Both the position numbers and the translations under genes were made by a program. A DNA stretch of 64,000 bases from Rhizobium sp. Root483D2 (GTDB lineage Bacteria > Pseudomonadota > Alphaproteobacteria > Rhizobiales > Rhizobiaceae), in assembly GCF_001426685.1 (NCBI RefSeq), contig NZ_LMFB01000009.1, positions 99,886 to 163,885 on the forward strand. The letters are read 5' to 3'. Positions 37,348 through 46,718 of this stretch are shown here, piece after piece. Every line of letters begins with the position of its first letter. Position 1 is the first letter of the stretch. Below the pieces are notes generated by a model, which was not told the DNA's origin, searched no databases, and was given only the letters and a program-made list of their open reading frames with translations.

Positions 37348-39745
37348 TGGAAAACACCTTCAGAAGATCGGCCGGTGATATCTGCATCAGCCGCCGCAGC
37401 GGAATAAGCGCTGCCAGCAGCGCGGCGGCGAGCGCGTAGAAGCCCAGGACAACCCAATCCATCGGAAACAGATGCATCGGCAAACGCCATCCGAAAGCCT
37501 CGACATTGACGACGCTCAGCAGAACCCAGGCCATGCCGATCCCGACTGGCACCGCCGCAACGAAGGTGAAGACCGCAAGCAGCATGGTACGGGCAAGTTC
37601 GAGCAGGACCAGATGTCTCATGGTCAGCCCCAAAGCCCAGAGCGGCGCGATCTGCGGGAGCCGCATTCCCGATAGCGTCAGCAAACTTGCAAACATCGCC
37701 AATCCCGCGACGCCGAGCGTCATCACGTTGAGAACGGCGGTCACGGCGAAAGTCCGCTCAAAAATCTCCAGCGACTTTTCCTTGATGCTGGCCTGATCGA
37801 CAACATTCTGAGAAGGAAGGTCGAATACCGATCGCAGCTCGTCAGCAATCGCATTCGGATCTGCAGCATCGATCCTCAGCGCATATCTGAGCCTCGGTGC
37901 TTCGGGATAATGAGCCATGAACCCGTCAAGGCCGACCATAGCCTGGGCCGTGGGGTTGCCATAGTCGGAATAGACGCCGACGACCACCGTCTTCCAGCCG
38001 CCGGGCAGAACAAGCGGGGCGCCGAGCTCAAGATGCGCCCGCCTGAAGAGCTGCTCGTTGATCAAGGCGCCGCTCCCGGCTTCGACCCTGTCCCAGACAT
38101 CAGCTGCCTGTTGTAAAAGCGGCCAGTTCCGGCGGTAGAGCGGATCATCCTTGATCCCGAAGACCTGTCCCGTCTGTCCGGCGAAGTTCCCCTGCGTATT
38201 CCAAACCGGCAGGACCGCATCGACCCGCGTGCTTGCCCAGTTGCTGATCGCGCTGCCTTCCGCGTCTGATCGTGCGGTGACGTAGAGTTGGGCTGCCAGG
38301 CGCTGATCCAGCCAGCCGGTGAATGTCAGCCGGAAACTCGACACCATCGTGCCGACACCGACATTGGCAGATAGAGCAAGCAGCAGCGCCATCAGCGCCA
38401 GTGACAGGCCGGAAACCTGCTGGCGCGCATCCGCCCAGAACCATGACGACAGCGGTCCAGCCGCAAGCCTCTGGGCTGCAGCCAGAAGAAGACTGAGAAC
38501 AACGGGCAGGAGCAGAACCGATCCCAGCAGGAGAGCGCCAAGAACGCCGAACCCCGCGACCAGGCCTATGCCCCATTTCGCCAGTCCGAAAGACAACAGC
38601 AGCAAGAGGATGGCAGCCACCGCCTGAAAACGCAAAAGCCCCTCCGACGCGAGCGCCCAGGCCCGGGGGTGTGCCGGCGCCAGGATCGGCATGCGCCAGA
38701 CCCGCCAGAGGCTTTGCGCCGCCGAAACCAGCGTTCCGAGAATGGCGATGCCAAGACCCGTTGCCCACCATTCGGTCCGCAGCGTTAGCGTGCCCGGAAC
38801 ATTCGCTCCGTACAGGCCCTGAAGGGTCGCTGCCACATTTGGCAGTAAAGCCGACGCCATCAAGTATCCGAGTGCGATGCCCGCAAGGCCCGCGACAGCC
38901 GAGAGCGCCAGAAGCTCGGCGAGAAGCAGCCCGACCAGCGCGCGTGCCGAAAGGCCGATGGACCGGAGCGTGCGGAACGTCGATCGCCGCTGCTCGAAGG
39001 CAAGACCGATGGCGGAATAGACGATGAACAGCCCGACGGCGAAGGCCAGCATGCCGAAAGCCGTGAGGTTGAGATGGAAGCTTCCGGTCAGCCGCGAGAG
39101 ATCCCCCTGCGGGTCCGGAGCCTTGACAATCAACCCTGCAGAGACGTCTTCAAGTGTGACGCGGCGTTCCTGCTGCTTGGGAGAAACGATCATACGGCTG
39201 ATCATGGAAGGCTGGTTCAGGAGCGTCTGGGCAATGCCGATATCGACGATCGCCGTTGCGGGAGGAACGCTTTCGGATATAGTCAGCGGCGCCGGCTCTT
39301 TCCCGCGCAGGGATGCCGCAGTTGCGGCGTTCACGATCATGAGGCCGGGCGGTGATGTGAAGGCAATGAGGTCCCCGCCCCCACTGATGTCGACCTGGCT
39401 TGCACCCTCCGGTAAACTTATGGGGTCAAGACCGATGATATGCAGGCGGCCCGTCCCCATGCGGAGATCGCCTTCAAGGACCGGGGATACAAGCCAGCCA
39501 CCTCGCCTCAGCGCGATGTAATCCGTCTGGGGAATCGAACTGCCATCCTGCGTGACGATCTGCGAAAGCCTGTCGCCGCCCAGCATCGCGGCGGCGCGAT
39601 CATAGCTGGCGCGCGCTTCCGCATTGACCGCCTGCACGCCGGACCACAAGGCCGTCGCAAGCGACAGCCCGAGAAACAGCATCGCGAATTGGAGGGGCCG
39701 GCGGCGCCAATGTGACAGGAGCGCGCCCAATGCCGTTGCCAGCAT
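37337..39745 (-). CDS. FtsX-family ABC transporter permease (AttF/G-like)
   Basis: Large inner-membrane permease of 802 residues. One N-terminal helix (FAMLFLGLSLATALWSGVQA) is followed by a periplasmic domain, then two FtsX helix groups separated by a second periplasmic domain, ending LIPLRRLMQISPADLLKVF, which is typical of FtsX domains. This is the exporter or extractor type (MacB/LolC-like), not an importer. Its ATG shares one base with the ATPase stop (TGATG), and its end overlaps the AttH-like gene. The three genes form a coupled operon. Confidence 0.9.
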   Translation of the reverse strand: MLATALGALLSHWRRRPLQFAMLFLGLSLATALWSGVQAVNAEARASYDRAAAMLGGDRLSQIVTQDGSSIPQTDYIALRRGGWLVSPVLEGDLRMGTGRLHIIGLDPISLPEGASQVDISGGGDLIAFTSPPGLMIVNAATAASLRGKEPAPLTISESVPPATAIVDIGIAQTLLNQPSMISRMIVSPKQQERRVTLEDVSAGLIVKAPDPQGDLSRLTGSFHLNLTAFGMLAFAVGLFIVYSAIGLAFEQRRSTFRTLRSIGLSARALVGLLLAELLALSAVAGLAGIALGYLMASALLPNVAATLQGLYGANVPGTLTLRTEWWATGLGIAILGTLVSAAQSLWRVWRMPILAPAHPRAWALASEGLLRFQAVAAILLLLLSFGLAKWGIGLVAGFGVLGALLLGSVLLLPVVLSLLLAAAQRLAAGPLSSWFWADARQQVSGLSLALMALLLALSANVGVGTMVSSFRLTFTGWLDQRLAAQLYVTARSDAEGSAISNWASTRVDAVLPVWNTQGNFAGQTGQVFGIKDDPLYRRNWPLLQQAADVWDRVEAGSGALINEQLFRRAHLELGAPLVLPGGWKTVVVGVYSDYGNPTAQAMVGLDGFMAHYPEAPRLRYALRIDAADPNAIADELRSVFDLPSQNVVDQASIKEKSLEIFERTFAVTAVLNVMTLGVAGLAMFASLLTLSGMRLPQIAPLWALGLTMRHLVLLELARTMLLAVFTFVAAVPVGIGMAWVLLSVVNVEAFGWRLPMHLFPMDWVVLGFYALAAALLAALIPLRRLMQISPADLLKVFSNER

Positions 39746-40404
39746 CAGGCTATCTTTCCCGCATGAAGATGCATGCGATCGTCCAGCATCCCGGCCAGCC
39801 GCTGCGAATGCGTCGCCATCAAAAGACCAGCGCCGGTCTGCGCCACAAGTTCAAGCATCAGCGACAGGACGGCATCGCCTGTCGCCTCATCCAGGTTTCC
39901 CGTCGGCTCGTCGGCAAGAATGAGTTTCGGCTTGGCCGCAAGCGTCCGGCCGATCGCCACACGCTGTTGCTGGCCGCCGGAAAGCTGCTCTGGATATCGC
40001 GTGAGAAGACTGCTCAATCCCAGCCGCCCGGTGAGCGTGTCAAGCCACGTCCTATCCTGGCGTCCGGCGAGCCGGGCATGAAAGGAGAGATTGTCGCCAA
40101 TGTTCAGTGACGGAATGAGGTTGAATTGCTGGAAGACCAGGCCGACGACGTTGCGGCGCATCGCAGCCCTGCCGGGCTCGCTCATATCAGCGATTTCAAG
40201 TCCATCGACGACGATCGCTCCGGCATCGGGCGCATCGAGCCCGGCGACGAGATGGAGAAGCGTGCTTTTACCACTTCCTGATTCACCCGTCAGCGCTAGC
40301 GTCCTGCCGGCTTCCAGCGTCAGGCGGATATCATTGAGGACATCCAGACGGCCTTCGGCCGTCGTGTAGGTTTTCCGGACGTTCTGGACTGAAAGAAGAG
40401 GCAT
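39745..40404 (-). CDS. LolD/MacB-type ABC ATPase
   Basis: ATPase of 219 residues partnering the FtsX-type permease. Walker A is GESGSGKST, signature LSGGQQQRVAIGR, Walker B LILADEPTGNLDE; the GNLD after Walker B is typical of LolD/FtsE relatives. ATG 40404 (MPLLSVQNVRKTYTT) is the natural start, with the frame open to 40437. It is the first gene of a leftward three-gene unit (ATPase, permease, AttH-like protein), probably moving a hydrophobic or lipoprotein substrate. Confidence 0.93.
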   Translation of the reverse strand: MPLLSVQNVRKTYTTAEGRLDVLNDIRLTLEAGRTLALTGESGSGKSTLLHLVAGLDAPDAGAIVVDGLEIADMSEPGRAAMRRNVVGLVFQQFNLIPSLNIGDNLSFHARLAGRQDRTWLDTLTGRLGLSSLLTRYPEQLSGGQQQRVAIGRTLAAKPKLILADEPTGNLDEATGDAVLSLMLELVAQTGAGLLMATHSQRLAGMLDDRMHLHAGKIA

Positions 40405-40720
40405 GCGATATCCGAGTTGTGACGCGGTTCTTAACATTCATCCGTCAAGGCCGATCCGTCTACACGCTGATGTGATAAAGCTAGGGCTCCGGAAGCAGAA
40501 ACCCAGCGAACAGCCGAAATGACGCTGGAAATTCCTGAGCCCACGGCTTGAAACGCCTCAGCCTGTCCATGGGTCCCCACCGGCCGGCAGGGGAGATAGC
40601 TTGTGTGCAGCTTTCCAAGACCTATGTTTAACACCAGGTGATCGCCGCAGTATGCCCGAGGGCGGCATGCCCTGACATAGCGATTTCAAAACTAGATTTA
40701 AGAACGGGATGGAGAACCGA
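40405..40720. other. Divergent intergenic region without a recognised gene
   Basis: About 316 bp between the leftward ABC unit and the rightward P450 gene; it must hold both promoters. Small open frames lack ribosome sites. I see no strong palindrome beyond short GC-rich ones such as GGGCGGCATGCCC near 40660. Confidence 0.5.
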
Positions 40721-42085
40721 ATGGATGGGATCAACCAATCTTCCAAGCCTATGGGGCCTGTCGTCAGGACATCGACCCCAAAGGCTTTGGTCTCTCTGAT
40801 CCGAAATCCGCTGGATGCTCTGCCACCGGAAATTTTTAATGAACCCATCGTTTTTTCGAAGATGGGCGGCGATGTGAAGATCTATATTGCCGATCCTGCC
40901 CTGATCCATGAAGCGCTTGTCAAGAACGCAGACGCGCTGGGCAAGGGTGAGCAGGTTCGCCGGGCATTGGGTCCTGCCCTTGGCCAAGGCTTGCTGACGG
41001 CGGATGGTGCCCATTGGAAATGGCAGCGGCAGTCGGCCGCCTCGGCCTTCCGCCATGACAAGCTGCTTGATCTGCAACCGGCAATGATTTCCGCAGCCGA
41101 GGCGACCAGGGACCGCTGGCTGGAAATGCCGTCAGGGAAAGTCGATGTCGGGCACGAAATGATGCGAACGACATTTGACATCATTGTCGAGACAATGATG
41201 TCGGGCGGTCACGGCATCGATGTCGGCAAGGTCGAAAAGAGCATTTCCGATTTCCTCGTGCCGACGGGGTGGACTTTCGCGTTCAGCGTGGTGGGCGCGC
41301 CCGAATGGATGCCCTATCCCGGCCGCCGGAAATCGCGGGCAGCCGTCACATTTCTTCGCTCGAGCCTTGCAGGGGTGATTGCGGACCGGCGCAAGAGCGG
41401 GGAAGACCGTCATGATCTTGTCTCCATGCTCCTGGCAGCGGTTGATCCGGAAACAGGCAGGACGATGAGCGACGAGGAGATCGTCGATAATCTCATGACA
41501 TTCATCACGGCTGGCCATGAAACCACCGCACTCGGCCTGGCATGGACATTCGATCTGCTTGCGCGCCACCCGGAATGCAAGGAACGTGTGATTTCCGAGA
41601 TCGACGCCGTGACCGCAGGAGCACCGCTGGCGTCAGAGCATATTGCGAAACTCACCTATACCCGCCAGGTCTTTTCCGAGGCCATGCGGCTCTATCCGCC
41701 GGCACCCGTCATCACCCGCACGGCCATGCAGGATTTCCGGCTTGGCGGCTTTCACATCCCGGCGGGGACGGTGATGTATGTGCCCATCTACGCCGTCCAC
41801 CATCATAGGTCGATCTGGAAGAACCCCGAAGCGTTCGACCCCGAGCGTTTCACAGCCGAAAACACCAAGCAAAGACACCGCTATGCTTACATGCCCTTCG
41901 GTGCCGGGCCCCGCGTCTGCATCGGCAGCGCCTTTGCCATGATGGAGGGGGTTGCTGTGCTTTCGGTCCTGCTCAAGACATTCCATCTGTCTTCGACGAC
42001 CGCCACACCGCCAACGCCTGTGATGAAGGTCACGTTGAGACCCAAACAGCGCCTGCTCATGCATGTGGAAAAGCGGCACGCTTAG
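40721..42085 (+). CDS. Cytochrome P450
   Basis: Soluble bacterial P450 monooxygenase of 454 residues. The oxygen-activation helix has AGHETT (264-269), the ExxR pair is EAMR (320-323), and the heme loop is FGAGPRVCIG with the cysteine ligand C400. All catalytic elements are intact. GGAG 7 nt before ATG 40721 supports this start over the ATG at 40709. No ferredoxin or ferredoxin reductase gene is adjacent, so electrons must come from elsewhere. Substrate unknown; long-chain compounds are typical for this broad class. Confidence 0.95.
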   Translation: MDGINQSSKPMGPVVRTSTPKALVSLIRNPLDALPPEIFNEPIVFSKMGGDVKIYIADPALIHEALVKNADALGKGEQVRRALGPALGQGLLTADGAHWKWQRQSAASAFRHDKLLDLQPAMISAAEATRDRWLEMPSGKVDVGHEMMRTTFDIIVETMMSGGHGIDVGKVEKSISDFLVPTGWTFAFSVVGAPEWMPYPGRRKSRAAVTFLRSSLAGVIADRRKSGEDRHDLVSMLLAAVDPETGRTMSDEEIVDNLMTFITAGHETTALGLAWTFDLLARHPECKERVISEIDAVTAGAPLASEHIAKLTYTRQVFSEAMRLYPPAPVITRTAMQDFRLGGFHIPAGTVMYVPIYAVHHHRSIWKNPEAFDPERFTAENTKQRHRYAYMPFGAGPRVCIGSAFAMMEGVAVLSVLLKTFHLSSTTATPPTPVMKVTLRPKQRLLMHVEKRHA

Positions 42086-42271
42086 CCACCCTGCCGCAAG
42101 CGTCTGCGGGATACCTGTTTGATGCGGGCATTCTGCGTGTCTATGCCGACGATGCCCGTTCCGGATCAGTCTGCCTGTCCGACATCGTTAACCGGGCGTT
42201 AACCAAGGGCGGACGCCGCTGAAACATTCAAGGGTATGTCGCGTTTCCAATCTGCAAGTTTGGGGAGCCGC

Positions 42272-42544
42272 ATGGAAATAGATCGAATTGAATGGCTGCG
42301 CGAAGCGCGTCAGCCCCATAGTTACCGGCGAATGTACGGCCTCGTCGTCATGATCATAGCAAACGCCTCCACCACCCCGGCGGAGAAACGCATGGCTGAC
42401 TATATCATGGGTCTCTTGAAGGATGTGATGGAACTGGCCGTGGCCAATGCGTCGATCCTGACGAAAGCCCGCATCGGCTTCACGCATCTGACGGAGATTG
42501 TCGTTGAAGCTGAATGCAACCAAACGACCAGAAACAGCGCATGA
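42272..42544 (+). CDS. Small hypothetical protein (90 aa)
   Basis: ATG 42272 follows GGGGAG at a good distance and opens MEIDRIEWLREARQPHSYRR. The middle part is mainly helical with a short hydrophobic stretch (YGLVVMIIANAS). No family recognised. Possibly coding because of the ribosome site and amphipathic helices; no neighbour explains it. Confidence 0.5.
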   Translation: MEIDRIEWLREARQPHSYRRMYGLVVMIIANASTTPAEKRMADYIMGLLKDVMELAVANASILTKARIGFTHLTEIVVEAECNQTTRNSA

Positions 42545-42678
42545 CAGGTACCGGCGCGACCGTCAAAACAGAAGTTTCCTGTCTGACGTGAGAGAGCAGT
42601 TTGGCGGGAGATTGGAAAGACCAGTCAGGCACGGAACCATCCATCCCTTCTGCCCGTTTTGCGTCGAAGGAGAATGCC

Positions 42679-42876
42679 ATGCCGATCAATGATCATGATA
42701 AATCAACGAGTGCTGACGATGTCAGCCCAAATGACAAGCAACCGGCCGCTGGTGTCGATGATGGGAGCATGGCCGCTGAGAAACGCAAGCCGACGTCAAA
42801 AAAGCCAAAGCCCAATGAACCCGATCCGGAGGAAGTGCAATATCCCGGCTATTTCAAGGGTGACGGCAGTCTCTGA
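42679..42876 (+). CDS. Small charged, probably disordered protein (65 aa)
   Basis: AAGGAG stands 6 nt before ATG 42679. The product (MPINDHDKSTSADDVSPND to YPGYFKGDGSL) is rich in Asp, Ser, Lys and Pro, with a KRKPTSKKPKP stretch, and likely disordered. No domain recognised. Such small acidic/basic proteins are common and poorly characterised in rhizobia. Confidence 0.55.
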   Translation: MPINDHDKSTSADDVSPNDKQPAAGVDDGSMAAEKRKPTSKKPKPNEPDPEEVQYPGYFKGDGSL

Positions 42877-42957
42877 CGCAATAAACGAGATGCGGGCCTG
42901 GCAGGAATCGGGGCTATCTTTGCGGCGTCGTGATGTCGCAACAAACAATATGGCGCC

Positions 42958-43074
42958 ATGATGCCCAAACGCCGTTCAGAGTTTCTGATCCTTGCCATCA
43001 TCGTCGTTGCCATCGGCTTCGCGCTGATGGCTTTCATAGGCCCGATGTTGAAAGCGCTTGGCTGGCCCTCCTGA
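42958..43074 (+). CDS. Possible single-span membrane peptide (38 aa)
   Basis: MMPKRRSEFLILAIIVVAIG continues with FALMAFIGPMLKALGWPS. The pattern is a positively charged N-terminus, one strong transmembrane helix and a short tail. It lacks a clear ribosome site, so support comes from composition only. Confidence 0.35.
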   Translation: MMPKRRSEFLILAIIVVAIGFALMAFIGPMLKALGWPS

Positions 43075-43150
43075 ATGCCGTCAACATGGACGATGAGTGC
43101 CGGGCGTGTAGGGGATGGCTTGCAGTGCGGATGGAGGTGGGTGGGAGATT

Positions 43151-43342
43151 ATGGAAATGCCTGAAAATCTGGAGAGCACTGACCGGCACGGGGAAAGCCG
43201 GAGTATCGTTTCCGCATTGGTTGCCGATGCGATCGACAGCCTGATGGCACAAGGCATGGGGGAACACGATGCGATCAGTGCTCTTGAAGCCGCGCTGCAG
43301 ACCCGGCGCATCACATTGGACATGCAGATTGCCCAGGACTGA
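43151..43342 (+). CDS. Small hypothetical protein (63 aa)
   Basis: GGGAG precedes ATG 43151. MEMPENLESTDRHGESRSIV leads into helical ALVADAIDSLMAQGMGEHDAISALEAALQTRR. The alternating charged/hydrophobic pattern suggests a small helical bundle or adaptor. No family recognised; the gene stands between other small genes and the dehydrogenase at 43544. Confidence 0.5.
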   Translation: MEMPENLESTDRHGESRSIVSALVADAIDSLMAQGMGEHDAISALEAALQTRRITLDMQIAQD

Positions 43343-43543
43343 TTGGAAAAGAGAAATCATCGGAGGCTCAACGCAGCCAGACCGAGCGACGCGGTGCGAA
43401 AGTTGGGGCCAACCGGCTTGGATGTACACAAACCGGCAAATCCCGAACGGACACGCGCAAACCGCTGGCAGAAGCCGTTGCAACAAATTGGAGCGCCGCG
43501 AGTTTAAAGAGCGCAACATAATCACACCTGTGGAGCTCTCCCT

Positions 43544-44869
43544 TTGAAAAAAATTGTAACCGGTTTGTTGGTCGTGGTTGTTATTGGCGCCGCAGCCGGC
43601 GCATATGTGCTGCTCGATCGCGAAGAGGCGACTGTTTCTGTTGATCAGGGATATGGCGCTTCGCCCGTTTTGCCGAAACCCAATCCGACCATCCTTCCAA
43701 CCGTCAATATTGCCGAAGCGTCATCCTGGCCAGAAGGCAAGACGCCAACGCCCGCTGAGGGTTTCAAGGTCAACGCCTTCGCCAAGGACTTTGATCATCC
43801 AAGGTGGATTCATGTCCTTCCCAACAGCGACGTGCTGATTGCCGAGACCAACAAGCCGCCGAAAGAAGAGACCGGCTTCAGCCCCAAAGCCTGGGTCATG
43901 GGCCTCGTCATGGGCCAGGCCGGCGCGCAGGTGCCGAGCGCCAATCGCATCACGCTTGTGCGCGATGCCGATGGCGACGGGATTGCTGAAATCCGCTCAC
44001 CCTTTCTGGAGGGGCTGAACTCCCCCTTCGGCATGACGCTGTCCAACGGCAAGCTCTATGTCGCCAATACCGATGCCATCGTGGCTTTTCCGTACAATGA
44101 CGGAGATACCAAGATCACGGCGGCGCCTGAAAAGATCGCCGATTTGCCAGGCGGTCCCATCAACCACCATTGGACGAAGGATGTGATCGCCAGCGCCGAC
44201 GGAACGAAGCTCTATGCGACCGTCGGCTCCAACAGCAATGTCGGTGAAAACGGCATTGCTGCCGAGGAAAATCGCGCTGCAGTTTTGGAGATCGATATTG
44301 CCACCCGCGCAGTCCGTCTGTTTGCGTCTGGCCTCAGAAACCCGAACGGCCTGTCCTGGCAGCCGGATAGCGGCGCGCTGTGGGTTGCTGTCAACGAACG
44401 CGACGAAATCGGCAGCGATCTGGTTCCAGATTATATGACGTCTGTCAAGGATGGTGGCTTTTACGGCTGGCCTTACAGTTATTACGGCCAGCACGTCGAT
44501 ACGCGCGTGACACCGCAACGGCCGGAGCTGGTGGAAAAAGCCATAGTTCCAGACTATGCGCTCGGTCCGCATACCGCATCACTGGGTCTGACATTCTACA
44601 CCGGCGACCTGTTTGGCGAGAGCTACAAGAACGGCGCCTTCGTCGGGCAGCACGGATCGTGGAACAGAAAACCGCGAAGCGGTTACAAGGTTGTCTTTGT
44701 GCCTTTTGCGCAGGGAAAGCCGGCAGGACAGCCCCAGGATATTCTGACGGGCTTCATCGGCGGCGATGATAAAGCAATGGGCCGGCCTGTGGGCGTCGCC
44801 GTTGATAAAACGGGCGCGTTGCTTGTCGCTGACGATGTCGGCAACACGATCTGGCGTGTGACACGCTAA
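43544..44869 (+). CDS. Membrane-anchored PQQ-type sugar (sorbosone) dehydrogenase-like protein
   Basis: Beta-propeller protein of 441 residues anchored by an N-terminal helix ([20 protein letters not shown]), facing the periplasm. Propeller features are [47 protein letters not shown] and QHGSWNRKP. Relatives oxidise aldoses or sorbosone with PQQ, passing electrons to the respiratory chain; whether this one holds PQQ cannot be seen. Translation begins at TTG 43544, with GGAG about 8 nt before it. It is a single gene with no PQQ synthesis nearby. Confidence 0.85.
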   Translation: MKKIVTGLLVVVVIGAAAGAYVLLDREEATVSVDQGYGASPVLPKPNPTILPTVNIAEASSWPEGKTPTPAEGFKVNAFAKDFDHPRWIHVLPNSDVLIAETNKPPKEETGFSPKAWVMGLVMGQAGAQVPSANRITLVRDADGDGIAEIRSPFLEGLNSPFGMTLSNGKLYVANTDAIVAFPYNDGDTKITAAPEKIADLPGGPINHHWTKDVIASADGTKLYATVGSNSNVGENGIAAEENRAAVLEIDIATRAVRLFASGLRNPNGLSWQPDSGALWVAVNERDEIGSDLVPDYMTSVKDGGFYGWPYSYYGQHVDTRVTPQRPELVEKAIVPDYALGPHTASLGLTFYTGDLFGESYKNGAFVGQHGSWNRKPRSGYKVVFVPFAQGKPAGQPQDILTGFIGGDDKAMGRPVGVAVDKTGALLVADDVGNTIWRVTR

Positions 44870-44995
44870 CTGCTCTCGGAAATGGCGGGAGAGGCGAAGG
44901 CGTTCGCCGATTTACGCCGGTTTCTGCTCTGTGAAGGTTTGCCGACGCGTCATTTTCATCTGACGGCGGCTCCTATCAACATCCAAAGCGACCGA

Positions 44996-45556
44996 TCACA
45001 TCTTCTTGCTGAGAAACGGTGAACCCTTGATGCCAAAACGCCAGGGAACGTCAGCCGCCTTGGTAATACCAATACGAAGTCCGGCAGTTACCGCCGACGG
45101 CTTTGATGGGATGGTAAGACTGAACATAGCGTCGGAAAGGGACAGGCCATTGAGGCCGCCTGTAATGGCCAGCGCCTGGCAGAGGCGTCCGGGACCGGAA
45201 CACAGCAGAGCAGGATTGACCATCGCCCGTCTCTGCCGCATCAGATCCAGGCCCGATACAGGCTCCAGGGCTCGGATCAAGACGGCGCTTGCCGTATGGC
45301 AGACGAAATTCAGGCACCAGTGAATGGCGTAGGAACGATAGACGTAGATGCTCGACGGCGGCCCGAACATTGCCCGGTTTCGAGGGGTCTGGCCGTTGTA
45401 CGTGTGCGACGCCGGATCATCATCCGTATAGGCTTCGGTTTCGACGATCAGCCCGCCAACGCCGCCAACCGCAAATTCAGCGCCAATCAAATCCACCGCG
45501 ACAGCGGGTGCAGGGCGATCGAAAAAAGCGTGCATCCATCCCCGGTCAACTGTCAT
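44996..45556 (-). CDS. DNA-3-methyladenine glycosylase (AAG/MPG family)
   Basis: Base-excision repair glycosylase, 186 residues, removing 3-methyladenine and other alkylated purines. Catalytic E41 lies in LIVETEAYTDDDPASHTYNG, followed by QTPRNRAMFGPP and SIYVYRSYAIHWCLN, the usual hallmark order. ATG 45556 is chosen; the frame extends to 45598. It is convergent with the sugar dehydrogenase gene. This single-gene function needs no partner nearby. Confidence 0.93.
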   Translation of the reverse strand: MTVDRGWMHAFFDRPAPAVAVDLIGAEFAVGGVGGLIVETEAYTDDDPASHTYNGQTPRNRAMFGPPSSIYVYRSYAIHWCLNFVCHTASAVLIRALEPVSGLDLMRQRRAMVNPALLCSGPGRLCQALAITGGLNGLSLSDAMFSLTIPSKPSAVTAGLRIGITKAADVPWRFGIKGSPFLSKKM

Positions 45557-45781
45557 CGATGCGTGTTTCCTGTCGTTTCGCTCGCTGCACAAAGCCACGC
45601 ATGGCCGACTTTGAGAAGAGTGCCGGCCGTCGAATCGGCGTTCCTGAGGCGCTGCCCTACAATTTTTGCTCTCTCAGTCGATCCCGGTCGAGAAGTGATC
45701 GGCATTTACCATGTTGATTAAAGGGACGGTAACCCGCCCGGGTGTGTGCTGTGCGCCAACTGCATTTGGAGGATTTCACAA

Positions 45782-45907
45782 ATGCCGCAAGGTTGGATGT
45801 TTATCGCAGCCCTGGTCGCCTGCGCACTCAGTCTTCTGGCCATCAAGAACGATCCGCCGGATGCACACCCATCCCCTTCGTTTGTCATGCTGAAGCGAAC
45901 ACCCTGA
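45782..45907 (+). CDS. Small membrane or exported peptide (41 aa)
   Basis: A strong GGAGGA ribosome site (45768-45773) stands 8 nt before ATG 45782. The product MPQGWMFIAALVACALSLLA is followed by IKNDPPDAHPSPSF and a short tail: one hydrophobic helix with a cysteine, then a Pro-rich tail. No family recognised. The ribosome site makes translation plausible. Confidence 0.5.
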   Translation: MPQGWMFIAALVACALSLLAIKNDPPDAHPSPSFVMLKRTP

Positions 45908-45920
45908 TTACTATCGAAAG

Positions 45921-46190
45921 TCATGGATTGCCGCTCTTATCATCGGCTTTAGCCAATGTGTAATTCGCCCAGACGCTGCGAGAAATCTCTTCAAGCGTGG
46001 CGTAGTCGGCCTCGAAATCTTCCAGGAGCGTCAGAAAACCGCTCGTCTGCTCAATCTCCTGCGGGGTCAGATATCCCCATTCACACTCTTCGCAATGGGC
46101 ATAAATGTCCTCTGTTGTTCCGTTGCGAAAGAGAAACAGCCGGCCTTGGCGGCAGAAGGGGCAGTTTCCGGCGTGATAGCGATTGAGCAT
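45921..46190 (-). CDS. Small zinc-ribbon-like protein (89 aa)
   Basis: MLNRYHAGNCPFCRQGRLFL starts a protein with two cysteine pairs, CPFC and CEEC (in AHCEECEWGYLTPQE), an arrangement that binds zinc. The acidic C-terminal half is helical. ATG 46190 is used; a GTG at 46238 would add 16 residues. Resembles stand-alone rubredoxin-like/ribbon proteins of unknown role. Confidence 0.6.
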   Translation of the reverse strand: MLNRYHAGNCPFCRQGRLFLFRNGTTEDIYAHCEECEWGYLTPQEIEQTSGFLTLLEDFEADYATLEEISRSVWANYTLAKADDKSGNP

Positions 46191-46327
46191 GAATTTCACT
46201 CGGCCAAAGTGGTCGCAATATCCATCATGCGCTGACACTTGCCAGATGGAATCCTTTGCGACCTCGCATCGACGGAACTTTCGTTACTTTCTGCGGGTTT
46301 CCGTTGCGAGCAGTAAAGGAGAGACAT

Positions 46328-46603
46328 GTGAGATACTTTATCGGCTTTGTCATGCAGGTCAAAGACCGCCCCCATCCCATTATCGAGACCGAAGGTCCGT
46401 CGCCCTGTTTTTCCGCAGGCCAGTTGGTCCGGGTCGAGCAACTGGGTGACACCTGGTTCCAGGTTCAGCAGGTCTACACCGAAATTCTGCCACAGCAGAT
46501 CAACACCACCGTTCTCCTCGGCACCCTCGCCCCCGCCGGTGCGTTGTCAGCCGATGAGGCAGTCCCGATCCTCGATACAGAGGCGTGGACACCGACGGTG
46601 TAG
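46328..46603 (+). CDS. Small hypothetical protein (91 aa)
   Basis: Begins at GTG 46328 with AAGGAG (46317-46322) in front: VRYFIGFVMQVKDRPHPIIE, then a beta-rich pattern (PCFSAGQLVRVEQLGDTW and TTVLLGTLAPAG). No domain recognised. A beta-barrel-like small protein is possible. It ends about 100 nt from the stop of the big leftward operon and is convergent with it. Confidence 0.55.
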   Translation: MRYFIGFVMQVKDRPHPIIETEGPSPCFSAGQLVRVEQLGDTWFQVQQVYTEILPQQINTTVLLGTLAPAGALSADEAVPILDTEAWTPTV

Positions 46604-46664
46604 TGTCGCAGGACGTCACATAGTTGCCAATCGCTTCCCGGTATCGCGTTAAACCGATGCAAGT

Positions 46665-46718
46665 TCCCGTGTACGGGATAACTGGCCTGGCGACCCGTGC
46701 CTGCCGCTCAGGGCAGGC
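46665..46718. terminator. Two hairpins at the end of the large leftward operon
   Basis: GCCTGCC (46699-46705) pairs with GGCAGGC (46712-46718), with the TGA of the last operon gene (46708-46710) in the loop. A second hairpin TCCCGT/ACGGGA lies at 46665-46678. Neither has a T-run. They probably end or stabilise converging transcripts. Confidence 0.4.
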
